From contig OKRB01000130.1 of assembly GCA_900290245.1 (NCBI GenBank), positions 92,800 to 156,799 of the forward strand: a DNA stretch of 64,000 bases, in the 5' to 3' direction. Origin of the DNA: Candidatus Sulfuritelmatomonas gaucii. GTDB lineage: Bacteria; Acidobacteriota; Terriglobia; Terriglobales; Acidobacteriaceae. Position 1 is the stretch's first letter. Every line of letters starts with the position of its first letter. The translations under genes and the position numbers were made by a program. Under the pieces are notes generated by a model that did not search any database, was not told where the DNA came from, and saw only the letters and a program-made list of their open reading frames with translations. This document shows positions 1 through 8,067 of this stretch, in pieces.

Positions 1-539
1 CCCGCCACGGCTTTGGTATCGGCAGGCCGAGCCGTTGGATGCTCCTCGCCAGTTCCTTTGGCGCCATTCCCGTCATGACCCGCGCTTTCGATTTTCCCTG
101 GCTGCTCAGTTCGCTCTGCGCCCGCCTGGTCCACCACAACTCTGCTCTCGGTTTCCGTCCGTGGTTTCTCGCAAGCTTCCATCTCGCAAATCACTTGGGC
201 CAGCTCCACCACTCGCCGCGGATTCACATTCACAAAGTGGACGCCCATCAGGCTTCCACTGTCGGCCCACTGCAGCACACCGCTGAACTCGAACACCACG
301 CCGCTCACTTTGAAAGAGACCTCGACGGGCCAGCCGGAGCGAAAAGCGAGCCGCTCCTTGCTGCGCACGCGGCAGCCCTCCTGGCTCAGGTCGATGATGC
401 GGGCCGCCTGCAGCTTGTTGATACCCGCGAAGGCCACAACGGCCTCCTCATCGACCGGGTAGCGCGAGTGATCGCGGTGCTCCGGTGGGTCATCCGCGTG
501 GCTGTGCCCCTGTTCTTCCAATTGGATCACCTGCTGCAC
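1..539 (-). CDS. PilZ domain protein, C-terminus cut by window edge
   Basis: About 179 codons of a protein read toward the window start, so its C-terminus is missing. The N-terminal region has both hallmarks of a c-di-GMP-binding PilZ domain: an RxxxR motif (RDHSR, followed by YPVDEE) and a DxSxxG motif (DLSQEG), then a beta-rich stretch ending in GVHF. The likely role is a cytoplasmic c-di-GMP effector. The start is taken as a GTG at 539; an in-frame TGA, the stop of the upstream gene, lies just before it at 558-560, so translation cannot begin further upstream. Only 18 bases separate it from that gene, which suggests co-transcription. After the PilZ domain the sequence becomes low-complexity and polar. 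The family call is firm; the start and output function are less certain. Confidence 0.8.
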   Translation of the reverse strand, partial: MQQVIQLEEQGHSHADDPPEHRDHSRYPVDEEAVVAFAGINKLQAARIIDLSQEGCRVRSKERLAFRSGWPVEVSFKVSGVVFEFSGVLQWADSGSLMGVHFVNVNPRRVVELAQVICEMEACEKPRTETESRVVVDQAGAERTEQPGKIESAGHDGNGAKGTGEEHPTARPADTKAVA

Positions 540-557
540 ACCAATTCTCAGCGGGGA

Positions 558-1025
558 TCAATGTCCGTCGGCCGGCTCCCACGGCTGTGCAGGGTCCGGC
601 TGTGGCGCTTCACGGCCCTTCAGGCGATCGTAGAGATACACATCGCTTGTTGTGCCCAGCGACTCGTTGTACAAGCTCACTTCCCCGACGAGCTGCTTCA
701 GCTCCTCGCTGAATGTGTGGATTGCCTGCAATTGCTGTGCCGAGGCTGGCAGCTCATATTGGGAAGTCTTAAGAAATTTCTGGTAGCCCCGATCCAGCAG
801 CCGCGCTACTTCGCCCTTCACCACAATTCCCGGGTGAACCGCGTACGCCACGGCCGGATCGTCGGGGTTTTTGCTCTTGGGCGCCGGCACCAGGACGGCT
901 CCGACTCCGTGCTTGCTCACCAGCACTCCGCCCTCCGTACCTGCGTGCGGGGCAACGTCAAAGGAATGGGCACGCAGCAGTTTCAATGTCTGGTCGAAGT
1001 TGGGATGAGCGGATTTTCGTTTCAT
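558..1025 (-). CDS. Hypothetical protein, 155 aa
   Basis: A 155-residue soluble protein without signal peptide or membrane segment. I do not recognise a family. The N-terminal half has a lysine-rich start (MKRKSAHPNFDQTL) and a compact mixed alpha/beta pattern containing GGVLVSKHGVGAVLVPAP; the C-terminal half is predicted mainly helical (residues about 70-140) and ends in a proline-rich tail. It is followed closely by the PilZ gene in the same frame and orientation, so the two probably form an operon and may share a c-di-GMP-related role, which is inference from position only. The reading frame on the opposite strand is long but has no recognisable protein content. Confidence 0.6.
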   Translation of the reverse strand: MKRKSAHPNFDQTLKLLRAHSFDVAPHAGTEGGVLVSKHGVGAVLVPAPKSKNPDDPAVAYAVHPGIVVKGEVARLLDRGYQKFLKTSQYELPASAQQLQAIHTFSEELKQLVGEVSLYNESLGTTSDVYLYDRLKGREAPQPDPAQPWEPADGH

Positions 1026-1174
1026 AATGGCATTCCGGTTTGGAACAATAATCCGAACAGGCAGCTTGCTCTATAATTTCACTCTCGCACATCGGCAGCG
1101 GCGCTGCAATTCTTCATGGCCGCCATCCTAGCACAATCACGTATCGTTCTGATCGATCGTCCTGGGAGGGATAT

Positions 1175-1630
1175 GTGAGCATCTTGTACTTGCCGCTCGC
1201 CGTCTATCTGGATCTCCGTGCTCACGGGGAGGAGACATATCCGCACGAGTGTTGCGGTGCACTGCTTGGCCGCATGGCGGCGGACGGCTGGCGCGTCGAT
1301 TCGCTGGTTCGGGCGACAAACGCGCGCACCGAAGCAGCGCTGGACCGCTATGAAATTGCTCCCGCCGAACTGGTGAAGATAGCGCGTGAGGCGCGCCGCC
1401 GTGGCCTCGAGATCGCCGGTTTCTATCACTCCCATCCGAATCATCCGGCGCAATCGTCGTCCACCGATCTGGCCGAAGCCCACTGGCTGGGTTGCACCTA
1501 TGTCATCACCGAAGTCGTTGAAGGCAAGGCCGCGATCACCAACGCCTATCGTCTTGCCGGGACCACCGAAGAAGACAAGCATTTCGCGCCACAGGCCATC
1601 CTGATCGACGATTTGTCATCCTGTCCATAG
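1175..1630 (+). CDS. JAMM/MPN+ family metallopeptidase (Mov34/MPN/PAD-1)
   Basis: A 151-residue JAB/MPN+ zinc protease. The catalytic signature is visible: Glu in PHECCGALLG near residue 25, then HSHPNHPAQSSSTD near residues 88-101, which supplies the two zinc histidines, a serine and the zinc aspartate. Bacterial members remove C-terminal extensions from ubiquitin-like sulfur carriers (ThiS, MoaD, CysO types) or from their conjugates. A MoeZ/ThiF-type activating enzyme lies about 1.2 kb downstream on the same strand, a common pairing for sulfur-carrier chemistry. No small carrier protein with a GG C-terminus is visible nearby. The start is GTG at 1175, with GGGAGGG four bases upstream. Confidence 0.85.
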   Translation: MSILYLPLAVYLDLRAHGEETYPHECCGALLGRMAADGWRVDSLVRATNARTEAALDRYEIAPAELVKIAREARRRGLEIAGFYHSHPNHPAQSSSTDLAEAHWLGCTYVITEVVEGKAAITNAYRLAGTTEEDKHFAPQAILIDDLSSCP

Positions 1631-1792
1631 ATGACCGCTCCCACTGCCCGGCAATCTTTCATCAGCCATCAGAAACCCCTTTACATCCCTTCGGTCAGGG
1701 CCTGATAATCACACTGCTTAGAAAGACTGTGCTTCCCGCCCTCATCCCCCATCGCACGCCTTCTCCGAGCAAATCAAGGAGGAATCCCACAC

Positions 1793-2680
1793 ATGAAGAC
1801 CCTCAGTTCCGTACTTATGGGGCTGTCCCTCGCGGTCGCTGCCTGCTCATTCACCGCGGCGCAAGATACTTCTTCCACCTCTACTATTCCCAAAATTCTT
1901 CAAATCACCATCGAATATCCCAAGCCTTACAAAGGTGGCGCGGCACACGACAAGACCGAGAGCGCATTCGTCCTGGCCCAGGCCAAAGCCAAGTTTCCCG
2001 TCTACTACGTCGCCATGAACTCGATGTCCGGCAGAACACGGGCAATCTATATGGCCCGTTACGACTCGTTCGCGGAATGGGAAAAGGACAACAAGATGCA
2101 GGACGGCAATCCCACTCTCTCCGCTGACCTGGAGCGCGCCAGCATCGCCGATGGCGAGCTGCTGGATGAAGTCGAGCAGGGTGTCTACACCTATGATGCC
2201 GACCTGAGCTATCACCCGCATGACGATATCCAAAACCACCGCGTCTACCAGATCTCCGTCTTCCATGTTCGTCCCGGCCACACGAAGGAATGGCGCGAGG
2301 TTGTGAAAATGGTCAAGGATGCCCACGAGAAGGCTGGAACCAGCGCCCACTGGGGCACGTACGAAGTCGCATTCGGCGCGCAGGACGGTACCTACATCGT
2401 GCTGACCGGCGATTCCTCCATGTCCGCGATCGACGTTGGCTACTCTGAGGATAAGAAGTTCAGAGAGGCCATCGGCGGAGCGGAAGGAATGCAGAAGCTC
2501 GATGAACTCTTCGGCGAGGCCGTCGATTCTTCCCACAGCGAACTCTTCACCGTCAATGCGAAGCAGAGCTACGTCAGCGCCGACTGGATCAAGTCCGATC
2601 CGGCCTTCTGGAAGTCGAATCCCGCCGCCTCCCTGGCCTCCAAGCCTGCTCCTGCCACCAAGAGAGCCTCCGGTCAGTAG
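1793..2680 (+). CDS. Secreted hypothetical protein, 295 aa
   Basis: An N-terminal signal peptide (hydrophobic core after MKTLSSV, AQ near residue 24) predicts export to the periplasm. The mature part appears to contain two ferredoxin-like alpha/beta halves (residues about 33-115 and 140-225), loosely like dimeric alpha-beta barrel proteins: the second half reads YQISVFHVRPGHTKEW, a pattern seen in Dabb and antibiotic-monooxygenase-type folds. I cannot name a family or enzyme activity. It lies between the JAMM protease and the MoeZ-type gene on the same strand, but a strong terminator follows it, so it is not co-transcribed with the latter. A good ribosome site (AAGGAGG) precedes the ATG. Confidence 0.7.
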   Translation: MKTLSSVLMGLSLAVAACSFTAAQDTSSTSTIPKILQITIEYPKPYKGGAAHDKTESAFVLAQAKAKFPVYYVAMNSMSGRTRAIYMARYDSFAEWEKDNKMQDGNPTLSADLERASIADGELLDEVEQGVYTYDADLSYHPHDDIQNHRVYQISVFHVRPGHTKEWREVVKMVKDAHEKAGTSAHWGTYEVAFGAQDGTYIVLTGDSSMSAIDVGYSEDKKFREAIGGAEGMQKLDELFGEAVDSSHSELFTVNAKQSYVSADWIKSDPAFWKSNPAASLASKPAPATKRASGQ

Positions 2681-2738
2681 CCCGTCACTGCCGGCTTCGT
2701 CCATCCCATTCACCGGCTCTAACCGGCCCATTCAAACC

Positions 2739-2773
2739 GAACGGCTCCGCACAATGCGGAGCCGTTCTCTTTT
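2739..2773 (+). terminator. Rho-independent terminator
   Basis: A perfect 13-bp stem (GAACGGCTCCGCA paired with TGCGGAGCCGTTC, CAA loop) is followed by TCTTTTG. It lies 58 bases after the secreted protein stop and before the MoeZ-type gene, so it should insulate the two. Confidence 0.9.
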
Positions 2774-2826
2774 GCCTTCCTCCCGGTTTCGCCCGATAAA
2801 CTGAGAATGACCGGAGAACCGGAGTC

Positions 2827-4005
2827 ATGGCTGCGACCTCTTCCCCAATTCAGCTGCCCGAGCTCAGCCAGGCTGATCTCGCCCGCTACTCGCGCCACCT
2901 CATCCTGCCGGAAGTCGGCATGGAGGGCCAGCAGAAGCTCAAGGCCGCGCGCGTCCTTTGCGTGGGAACCGGCGGGCTCGGTTCGCCGCTTGCCCTCTAC
3001 CTGGCCGCTGCCGGCATCGGCACTCTCGGCCTCGTCGATTTCGATGTGGTCGATGCGAGCAACCTGCAACGCCAGATCATCCACTCCACCAAAGATGTTG
3101 GCCGCAAGAAGCTCGACTCTGCCGGCGACAAGCTCCTTGCTCTCAATCCCGCCCTCAACCTGGTCAAGCACGAAGTCATGCTCTCGAGCGCCAACGCTCT
3201 CGAGATCCTTCGCGGCTACGACATCGTCGCTGACGGAACCGACAACTTTCCCACGCGCTACCTGGTCAACGACGCGTGCGTCCTGCTCGGCAAGCCGAAC
3301 GTCTACGGCTCGGTCTTTCGCTTTGAAGGGCAGGCAAGCGTCTTCGCCACGCGTGAGGGCCCGTGCTATCGCTGTCTTTACCCCGAGCCGCCTCCGCCCG
3401 GCTTGGTTCCCAACTGCGCCGAGGGCGGTGTGCTGGGCATTCTTCCCGGCATGGTCGGCATCATTCAAGCGACTGAGGTCATCAAGCTCATTCTCGGCAA
3501 AGGCGAGCCTCTCGTTGGCCGTCTTTTGCTCGTCGATGCCCTCGCCATGCGCTTTCGCGAGCTCAAGCTCCGCAAGAATCCAGCCTGCCCGGTGTGCGGC
3601 GAGCATCCAACGGTCACCGAGCTCATCGACTATCAGCAGTTCTGCGGCATCACCCCAGAAACCGCACAGGAGAAATCATTGAAGAACGGCATTCCCCAGA
3701 TCAGCGTCACAGAACTCAAGCAGCGCCTCGATGCCGGCGATGATCTGTTCATCCTCGATGTGCGCGAGCCCTACGAGTATCAGATCGCAAACATCGGCGG
3801 CAAGCTCATTCCGCAGAATGAGGTGCCGCAGCGGCTCGCGGAAATCGACCGCAATCGCGAAATCATCGTACATTGCCGCTCCGGCGCCCGTAGCCAGCGC
3901 ATCGCGGAGTTTCTGGCTGCGCAGGGCTACCCCAATGTGAAGAACCTTGCCGGAGGTGTCCTGGCCTGGGCCGACCAGATCGACCCCAAAGTGCAGAAGT
4001 ACTAA
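2827..4005 (+). CDS. moeB: Molybdopterin-synthase/sulfur-carrier adenylyltransferase with rhodanese domain (MoeZ type)
   Basis: A 392-residue E1-like enzyme that adenylates the C-terminus of a small sulfur carrier and then transfers sulfur to it. The N-terminal ThiF/MoeB domain (about 1-260) has the nucleotide loop GTGGLGSP, the ARYSRHLILPEVG entry motif, and two zinc-binding pairs (CYRC near residue 178 and CPVC near 255). The C-terminal rhodanese domain (about 285-392) carries the active-site loop HCRSGARSQR. This architecture matches MoeZ proteins, which activate several carriers for molybdopterin, thiamine or cysteine synthesis. The JAMM protease upstream fits the same chemistry. The carrier itself is not in the window. 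The ATG start follows CCGGAG. Confidence 0.93.
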   Translation: MAATSSPIQLPELSQADLARYSRHLILPEVGMEGQQKLKAARVLCVGTGGLGSPLALYLAAAGIGTLGLVDFDVVDASNLQRQIIHSTKDVGRKKLDSAGDKLLALNPALNLVKHEVMLSSANALEILRGYDIVADGTDNFPTRYLVNDACVLLGKPNVYGSVFRFEGQASVFATREGPCYRCLYPEPPPPGLVPNCAEGGVLGILPGMVGIIQATEVIKLILGKGEPLVGRLLLVDALAMRFRELKLRKNPACPVCGEHPTVTELIDYQQFCGITPETAQEKSLKNGIPQISVTELKQRLDAGDDLFILDVREPYEYQIANIGGKLIPQNEVPQRLAEIDRNREIIVHCRSGARSQRIAEFLAAQGYPNVKNLAGGVLAWADQIDPKVQKY

Positions 4006-4063
4006 GAGTGCGTCGGCGCTCGCTGTGGCGCACCGCGCGCCTAATAGCGCGACCCTGAAAAAC

Positions 4064-4690
4064 ATGATCCTCGACCCACCAGTTCTCTCCGGCAAAACCA
4101 TTCGCCTCGAGCCGCTCGCCCTGTCCCACGCCGAAGCGCTCACCGCCGCGTCAGCGGGCAGTCCCGCGCTCTATCAATGGAGCGCCGTCCCCGTCGGCCG
4201 CGACGCTGTTCTCCAATACATTCAGGCTGCAGTCGCCCTGCGCGATGCAGGCACAGCCGTGCCCTTCGTGACCGTCCGCATCTCCGACGGCGTCGTTCTC
4301 GGCTCAACTCGTTTCTTTGATATCGAGCGCTGGCCCTGGCCCACCGGACATCCTCGCCACGGCCGCGAGCACCCTGACGCGTGCGAGATCGGTTACACGT
4401 GGCTCACGGCCCCGGCCATCCGCAGCGCCGCCAACACCGAGGCCAAGCTCCTCATGCTCACGCACGCCTTTGAGGTATGGGGAATGCTCCGCGTCTGCCT
4501 GCACACTGACGCGCGCAACAAGCGCTCGCAGGCCGCCATCGAACGCATCGGCGGAAAGTTCGAAGGCGTTTTGCGCGCGCACCGGCTTGCCGCCGACTTC
4601 ACGCCTCGCGATTCATTTCGCTATTCAATCGTCGCGGCCGAGTGGCCCGATGCAAAGCAAAGGCTTATCGAGCGCTTGCGCAGCAATTGA
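4064..4690 (+). CDS. GNAT family N-acetyltransferase (RimJ/RimL-like)
   Basis: A 208-residue acetyltransferase of the RimJ/RimL branch, which transfers acetyl from acetyl-CoA to amino groups of proteins or small molecules. The N-terminus has the typical TIRLEPLALSHAEAL start of this group. The middle contains VVLGSTRFFDIE and ACEIGYTWLT (beta-4), and the C-terminal half VCLHTDARNKRSQAAIERIG with the Asn-x-x-Ser-x-x-Ala-Ile-x-x-x-Gly acetyl-CoA pattern. The ATG at 4064 is preferred because the domain begins there; the frame stays open further upstream but with no conserved sequence. It starts 58 bases after the MoeZ-type gene. The substrate is unknown. Confidence 0.85.
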   Translation: MILDPPVLSGKTIRLEPLALSHAEALTAASAGSPALYQWSAVPVGRDAVLQYIQAAVALRDAGTAVPFVTVRISDGVVLGSTRFFDIERWPWPTGHPRHGREHPDACEIGYTWLTAPAIRSAANTEAKLLMLTHAFEVWGMLRVCLHTDARNKRSQAAIERIGGKFEGVLRAHRLAADFTPRDSFRYSIVAAEWPDAKQRLIERLRSN

Positions 4691-4720
4691 TTGGTCCGCG
4701 CGCCCGCAGAATTCTCAGTC

Positions 4721-4912
4721 TCACCGCGCCCTCAGGCGCTTTTTGCCGAGTAGTTTCTGGACCCAATTTGGTTCCCGCTCGCAATAAGGCAGCATCGGGG
4801 GCTTGGCTTTCCTGTGATACTCCCGGCATGCCTCGCAACTTCCATGCCTTGGGCAGTTGCGCTTGGTGCAGGGGCAATCGATGCGCAGTAGATTTGAGTC
4901 CAGTGTCGGCAT
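4721..4912 (-). CDS. Small cysteine-rich protein, 63 aa
   Basis: A very small basic protein with six cysteines: Cys13-x-Cys15-x4-Cys20-x5-Cys26-x2-Cys29 and Cys44, including NCPRHGSCEAC and a final PYCER. The spacing and the nearby histidines suggest a zinc or Fe-S binding mini-domain; I recall similar CPRHG-x-C-x2-C mini-proteins in other bacteria and archaea but cannot give a function. It begins 24 bases after the YacL-type gene ends and has the same orientation, so it is probably its distal operon partner. There is no strong ribosome site right before the ATG; an AAGGAG lies about 20 bases upstream. Confidence 0.65.
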   Translation of the reverse strand: MPTLDSNLLRIDCPCTKRNCPRHGSCEACREYHRKAKPPMLPYCEREPNWVQKLLGKKRLRAR

Positions 4913-4936
4913 CTTGGGTCCGGTCGCTGCGGCTCC

Positions 4937-5974
4937 TTAGAAACTCTGGCGCGCACTCTCCGCGATTTCGCTGGCGGCCGGCTTCCCGTTCTCGTCCATC
5001 TTGCCGAAGATCATCTTGCCGCTCGCCGTCTGCAGCACGCTGGTCACTGAGATGGCAACCGAGCGGCCGATCAGCTTTCGCGCATGGTCCACCACCACCA
5101 TGGTGCCGTCGTCAAGGTAGCCCACGCCCTGGTTGTACTCCTTGCCTTCCTTCAGGATCACTACGTTCATCCGCTCGCCGGGCAGCACCACGGGCTTCAG
5201 GGCATTGGCCAGGTCATTGATGTTCAGCACTTCCACGTGGTGCAAATGGGCCACCTTGTTCAGGTTGAAGTCGTTCGTTACGACCTTGGCCTCCCATTTC
5301 TTGGCCAGCTCGAGCAGCTTCAGGTCCACTTCACGGATCGATGGAAAGTCGTCGGGCACAATCTGCACCTGGATCTTATCGTTCGACTGCATGCGTTGCA
5401 GCATGTCCAGGCCGCGTCGGCCGCGCTGGCGCTTGGAGCCGTCGGTCGAATCGGCCACCACCTGCAGTTCTCGCAAAACGAACTCGGGAACCACCAGCGT
5501 TCCGTCGATAAAACCTGCCTCTGCAATATCGGCGATGCGCCCGTCGATGATCACACTCGTGTCCAGCACCTTCGCGCTCTTTCTGGACGGCTTGTCGGCG
5601 GAGAACACCGTACCCAGCGCCGCCGGGTTCAGCAGATCACCTTTGCTGGCCCCGACCAGCAAGCCCACATATGTCATCAGCAGGAGGACGAAGATTTGCA
5701 GAACGGCCGAAGTTGAGCCGGAGAGCGGTGCCGAGCGCAACACCAGGCAAAACAGCGCCGCGCCGAAGATGCCGAGCACGCTGCCCACCACGGCTCCGAT
5801 CAGTCGCCGTAGCGTCAGCGCCCGAACCCTCAGCTCGAAAACGATCACCGCGCAGGCGGCAACCGTTCCCGCAACCGCACCCTCCCACCCGGCCAGTATG
5901 CCGAAAGGCCGGAGGAAGTAACAAACCGCAGCAAGCAAGATCACAAAAAGAAGACGCAAAAGAACTAGGTCCAT
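4937..5974 (-). CDS. PIN/TRAM domain membrane protein (YacL family)
   Basis: A 345-residue integral membrane protein of the YacL type. Four membrane segments occupy about residues 1-115. A PIN nuclease domain follows (about 135-265), with acidic active-site residues in LDTSVIIDGRI and the TND of KVVTNDFNLNKVA. A TRAM RNA-binding domain follows (about 275-335) with GVGYLDDGTMVVVD. The family is conserved in Gram-positive bacteria and other phyla; a ribonuclease acting on structured RNA at the membrane is assumed but poorly proven. The small Cys-rich gene follows directly. Length and domain order are normal for the family. Confidence 0.9.
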   Translation of the reverse strand: MDLVLLRLLFVILLAAVCYFLRPFGILAGWEGAVAGTVAACAVIVFELRVRALTLRRLIGAVVGSVLGIFGAALFCLVLRSAPLSGSTSAVLQIFVLLLMTYVGLLVGASKGDLLNPAALGTVFSADKPSRKSAKVLDTSVIIDGRIADIAEAGFIDGTLVVPEFVLRELQVVADSTDGSKRQRGRRGLDMLQRMQSNDKIQVQIVPDDFPSIREVDLKLLELAKKWEAKVVTNDFNLNKVAHLHHVEVLNINDLANALKPVVLPGERMNVVILKEGKEYNQGVGYLDDGTMVVVDHARKLIGRSVAISVTSVLQTASGKMIFGKMDENGKPAASEIAESARQSF

Positions 5975-6274
5975 ACGAACCAGCTTTCACCGACAGCATC
6001 ACCCTGCCGCCAGCCCGGGCCACCGATGGCGAGTATGCGCATAGTCGCCCATCATCGTCAAGAGGAGAAATCCAGGCGCCAAGGGCCCAGGGGAACGGGG
6101 GCCAGGAGGACATAAAGGCGAGGCGCCTGACCCCCGGGGAACCGGGGTGAATGGTCACGCATCGGAAACAGGAAGCGTAGCGGGGCGAACGAACCCCCAG
6201 AACCTGAAAGCGTCTGTCCCCGGCTTGCGCAGCGTCTCCGCTTTCTTGCTCCCTAGCTCCCTAGCTCCCTGCTC
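5975..6274. other. Intergenic region, no gene seen
   Basis: Three hundred bases between the YacL-type gene and the receiver-domain gene. It presumably holds the promoter of the YacL-type gene, but I see no convincing -35/-10 pair. The end near the receiver gene carries an 8-bp microrepeat (CTCCCTAG). No open frame here looks like a protein. Confidence 0.5.
6246..6270. repeat. CTCCCTAG tandem microrepeat
   Basis: Nearly three copies of an 8-bp unit (CTCCCTAG CTCCCTAG CTCCCTG) directly after the stop of the receiver-domain gene. The same TCCCT-based simple repeat recurs near 28681-28711, 47749-47779 and 57209-57259, and on the opposite strand at 43247-43275. Confidence 0.7.
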
Positions 6275-6700
6275 TTACGAGGCGGCGGCGAGTTGCTCCA
6301 TCGGCGGCATTCGCATCGCGCCTTTGCGCGGGCCGCGTTTGCGCGCGCTCATCACCTTGATCCGCTCCAGCAACTCCTGTGAGGAGCAGTTCTTCCTCGC
6401 AAGCACCGCATCAGCCACATGAATATCCCCATTCATAGCCTGCGCGTCGCCCAGCAAAATCGTGGGCGCGTGATACCGCACGCGTTTCAGCCGTTCGGCG
6501 AATTGAACCCCATTCATCCCCGGCATGGTTGTATCGGCCAGCACCAGGTCAACCTGTGGCGCATTAGCAAAAATGGCGATCGCTTCATGGCCATTTGAGG
6601 CCGACAAAACGCGGTAGCCGTTGGTCATCAGCATGAACCGGAGCACCGAAAGCTCTTGTTCGTTGTTGTTTACACACAGAATCACTTTCTTCGGACGCAT
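6275..6700 (-). CDS. Response-regulator receiver-domain protein with altered active site
   Basis: A single-domain receiver protein of about 141 residues. The phospho-acceptor Asp is present in DLVLADTTMPGMNG and the conserved Lys in LARKN, but the acidic pair that normally holds magnesium near the N-terminus (usually VDD) is replaced by VNNNEQ, and the position of the switch Thr/Ser is a Gly (TILLGDAQ). Phosphorylation may therefore be weak or absent. There is no output domain; the basic tail RKRGPRKGAMR follows the domain. The ATG at 6700 is chosen because the domain starts there; an in-frame TTG at 6748 would add 16 residues. No histidine kinase is nearby. An upstream hairpin at 6801-6845 could affect its expression. 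Confidence 0.75.
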   Translation of the reverse strand: MRPKKVILCVNNNEQELSVLRFMLMTNGYRVLSASNGHEAIAIFANAPQVDLVLADTTMPGMNGVQFAERLKRVRYHAPTILLGDAQAMNGDIHVADAVLARKNCSSQELLERIKVMSARKRGPRKGAMRMPPMEQLAAAS

Positions 6701-6800
6701 AGCAGGGGATTCACTCCTCACTTCAATTTCTTGGTCGCTTTTACGCAACTCAACCGCCTCCGCTTGGAAAGGCGGACGAGCGTACCAGTGGTTCTTGGCC

Positions 6801-6845
6801 CGGAAACCGGAAGGAGGCGTCTCCTAATCCTTCGGAGCGTTTCCG
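6801..6845. other. Long imperfect hairpin upstream of the receiver gene
   Basis: CGGAAAC (6801-6807) pairs with GTTTCCG (6839-6845), and inside it GAAGGA (6810-6815) pairs with TCCTTC (6828-6833); a competing small stem GGAG/CTCC lies within the loop. There is no U-run, so it does not look like a simple terminator. It sits about 100 bases before the receiver gene start and could be a structured 5' leader. No known riboswitch consensus fits it convincingly. The rest of the 6701-7158 interval shows no gene. Confidence 0.5.
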
Positions 6846-7158
6846 TTTGCCCGGCGCGGCCGCACGATGCAGGCATGTGCGGCCCCTTGCGCCGATTGGC
6901 AACCGGCAACAGATCTTTTGCAGGCTAGCCTTTCTTCGCGGGTCAAGCTCTTGTCGTTTTAGCGCGCGAATAGGGGCCCGAGAGCGCGCCAGTAAATTGT
7001 CTGTAACGAGATCGAAGAGTACGACCCTCGCTCCTTCATGAAAAGAGGGAACAGCAAGCGAAAAGCCCGATGAAAATCCGCCTGTAACAAATGAAAAATC
7101 GCTAGCATCAACACACGCTTTCACTTGCGAAGATGAATTTCTGTTGAAAGCATGTGCA

Positions 7159-8067
7159 TCACGGCAGGAAAAGCTGTCCTTTTGCCACAAGAACAGTGCT
7201 GCCCGCCACGCGTACATCCCGGACCCTCGAGTTTTCCATTCGCGCCGTCAGAAAAAGATGGCTCTGCCGCCCGATCTCCACCCCCTGCAGAACATGCACG
7301 CGCGTGTCCGACGAAACGGCGCCGCGAGCCACCAGGTAGCTGATGGCGCAACCAGCCGCCGAACCCGTGGCGGGATCCTCGCCGCCATAAAACTGCATTC
7401 TCGCCCGATACTTCGCGCCGTCCTCGCTCTCGTCGGGGACGGGAGCCATGACATAGAACCACCGCGCTCCGCGCTGCCGCAGCCACTCTGTCGCCTTGTC
7501 CTGATCCACCTTCAGCCGCTCAAGCGCCGCTACTGACCGCAGCACGACAATCGCAAATGGCGCGCCCGTCGAAACCACCTGCGGCGTCAGCTTCGGGTCC
7601 AGTTCGTCGTTCGTGAGCCCAAGCAGCGCCGCGACCGCAGCCTGAGGCAGGTCCAGCCCAAACTCCGGTTCCGGCTGTGTCATCTCACTGAACAAGCCGG
7701 CGGAGTCGGCCTGTCCAGCCTCAAAGCGCACCGGTACGGGCCCCCCATTCTCGGCAAGAGTTACTGTGTCGCCCCGCGCCGTCTCCGGCGCAAACATCTT
7801 CAGCACGCTCGCCGTGCCCAGCGTTGGATGGCCGGCAAACTTGAGCTCTTCCTGCGTCGTGAAAATTCGCACGCGCACGCCCTCTGCGCGCTCCACTTCC
7901 GCTGGTCTTCGTTCCACAAATGTGGTTTCAGATAAATTGAACTCGCGCGCGATGGCTTGCATCCGCTCTGTCGTGAGGCCGCACGTGTTCATCACCACTG
8001 CCAGCGGATTGCCGGCCAGCGGCGCGGTCGTGAACACGTCCACAACAAAATACTCAAGGTTCGGCAA
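7159..8067 (-). CDS. PhzF family isomerase-like protein
   Basis: A 302-residue PhzF-like protein, a family with a two-lobed diaminopimelate-epimerase fold catalysing proton shifts or isomerisations; most members have unknown substrates. Visible motifs are VDVFTTAPLAGNPLAVV at the N-terminus, NLSETTFV with the catalytic Glu, KFAGHPTLGTA, and GGEDPATGSAAGC near the C-terminus. The start is assigned to TTG at 8067, which is preceded by GGAGGA at ten bases and begins exactly at the domain; upstream in-frame starts would add about 55 residues with no family resemblance. It is apparently a single-gene transcription unit. A role in phenazine synthesis is not implied. Confidence 0.88.
   Translation of the reverse strand: MPNLEYFVVDVFTTAPLAGNPLAVVMNTCGLTTERMQAIAREFNLSETTFVERRPAEVERAEGVRVRIFTTQEELKFAGHPTLGTASVLKMFAPETARGDTVTLAENGGPVPVRFEAGQADSAGLFSEMTQPEPEFGLDLPQAAVAALLGLTNDELDPKLTPQVVSTGAPFAIVVLRSVAALERLKVDQDKATEWLRQRGARWFYVMAPVPDESEDGAKYRARMQFYGGEDPATGSAAGCAISYLVARGAVSSDTRVHVLQGVEIGRQSHLFLTARMENSRVRDVRVAGSTVLVAKGQLFLP

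Noticed and set aside
39..1076. Long plus-strand frame over the PilZ and hypothetical genes
   Set aside because: It is the mirror of two minus-strand genes; the PilZ motifs RDHSR and DLSQEG are on the minus strand and the plus-strand protein has no recognisable features.
6801..6900. c-di-GMP (GEMM) riboswitch on the minus strand
   Set aside because: A GGGCAAAC stretch and a GACGCC are present, but the tetraloop receptor, the spacing and the second stem do not match the consensus.
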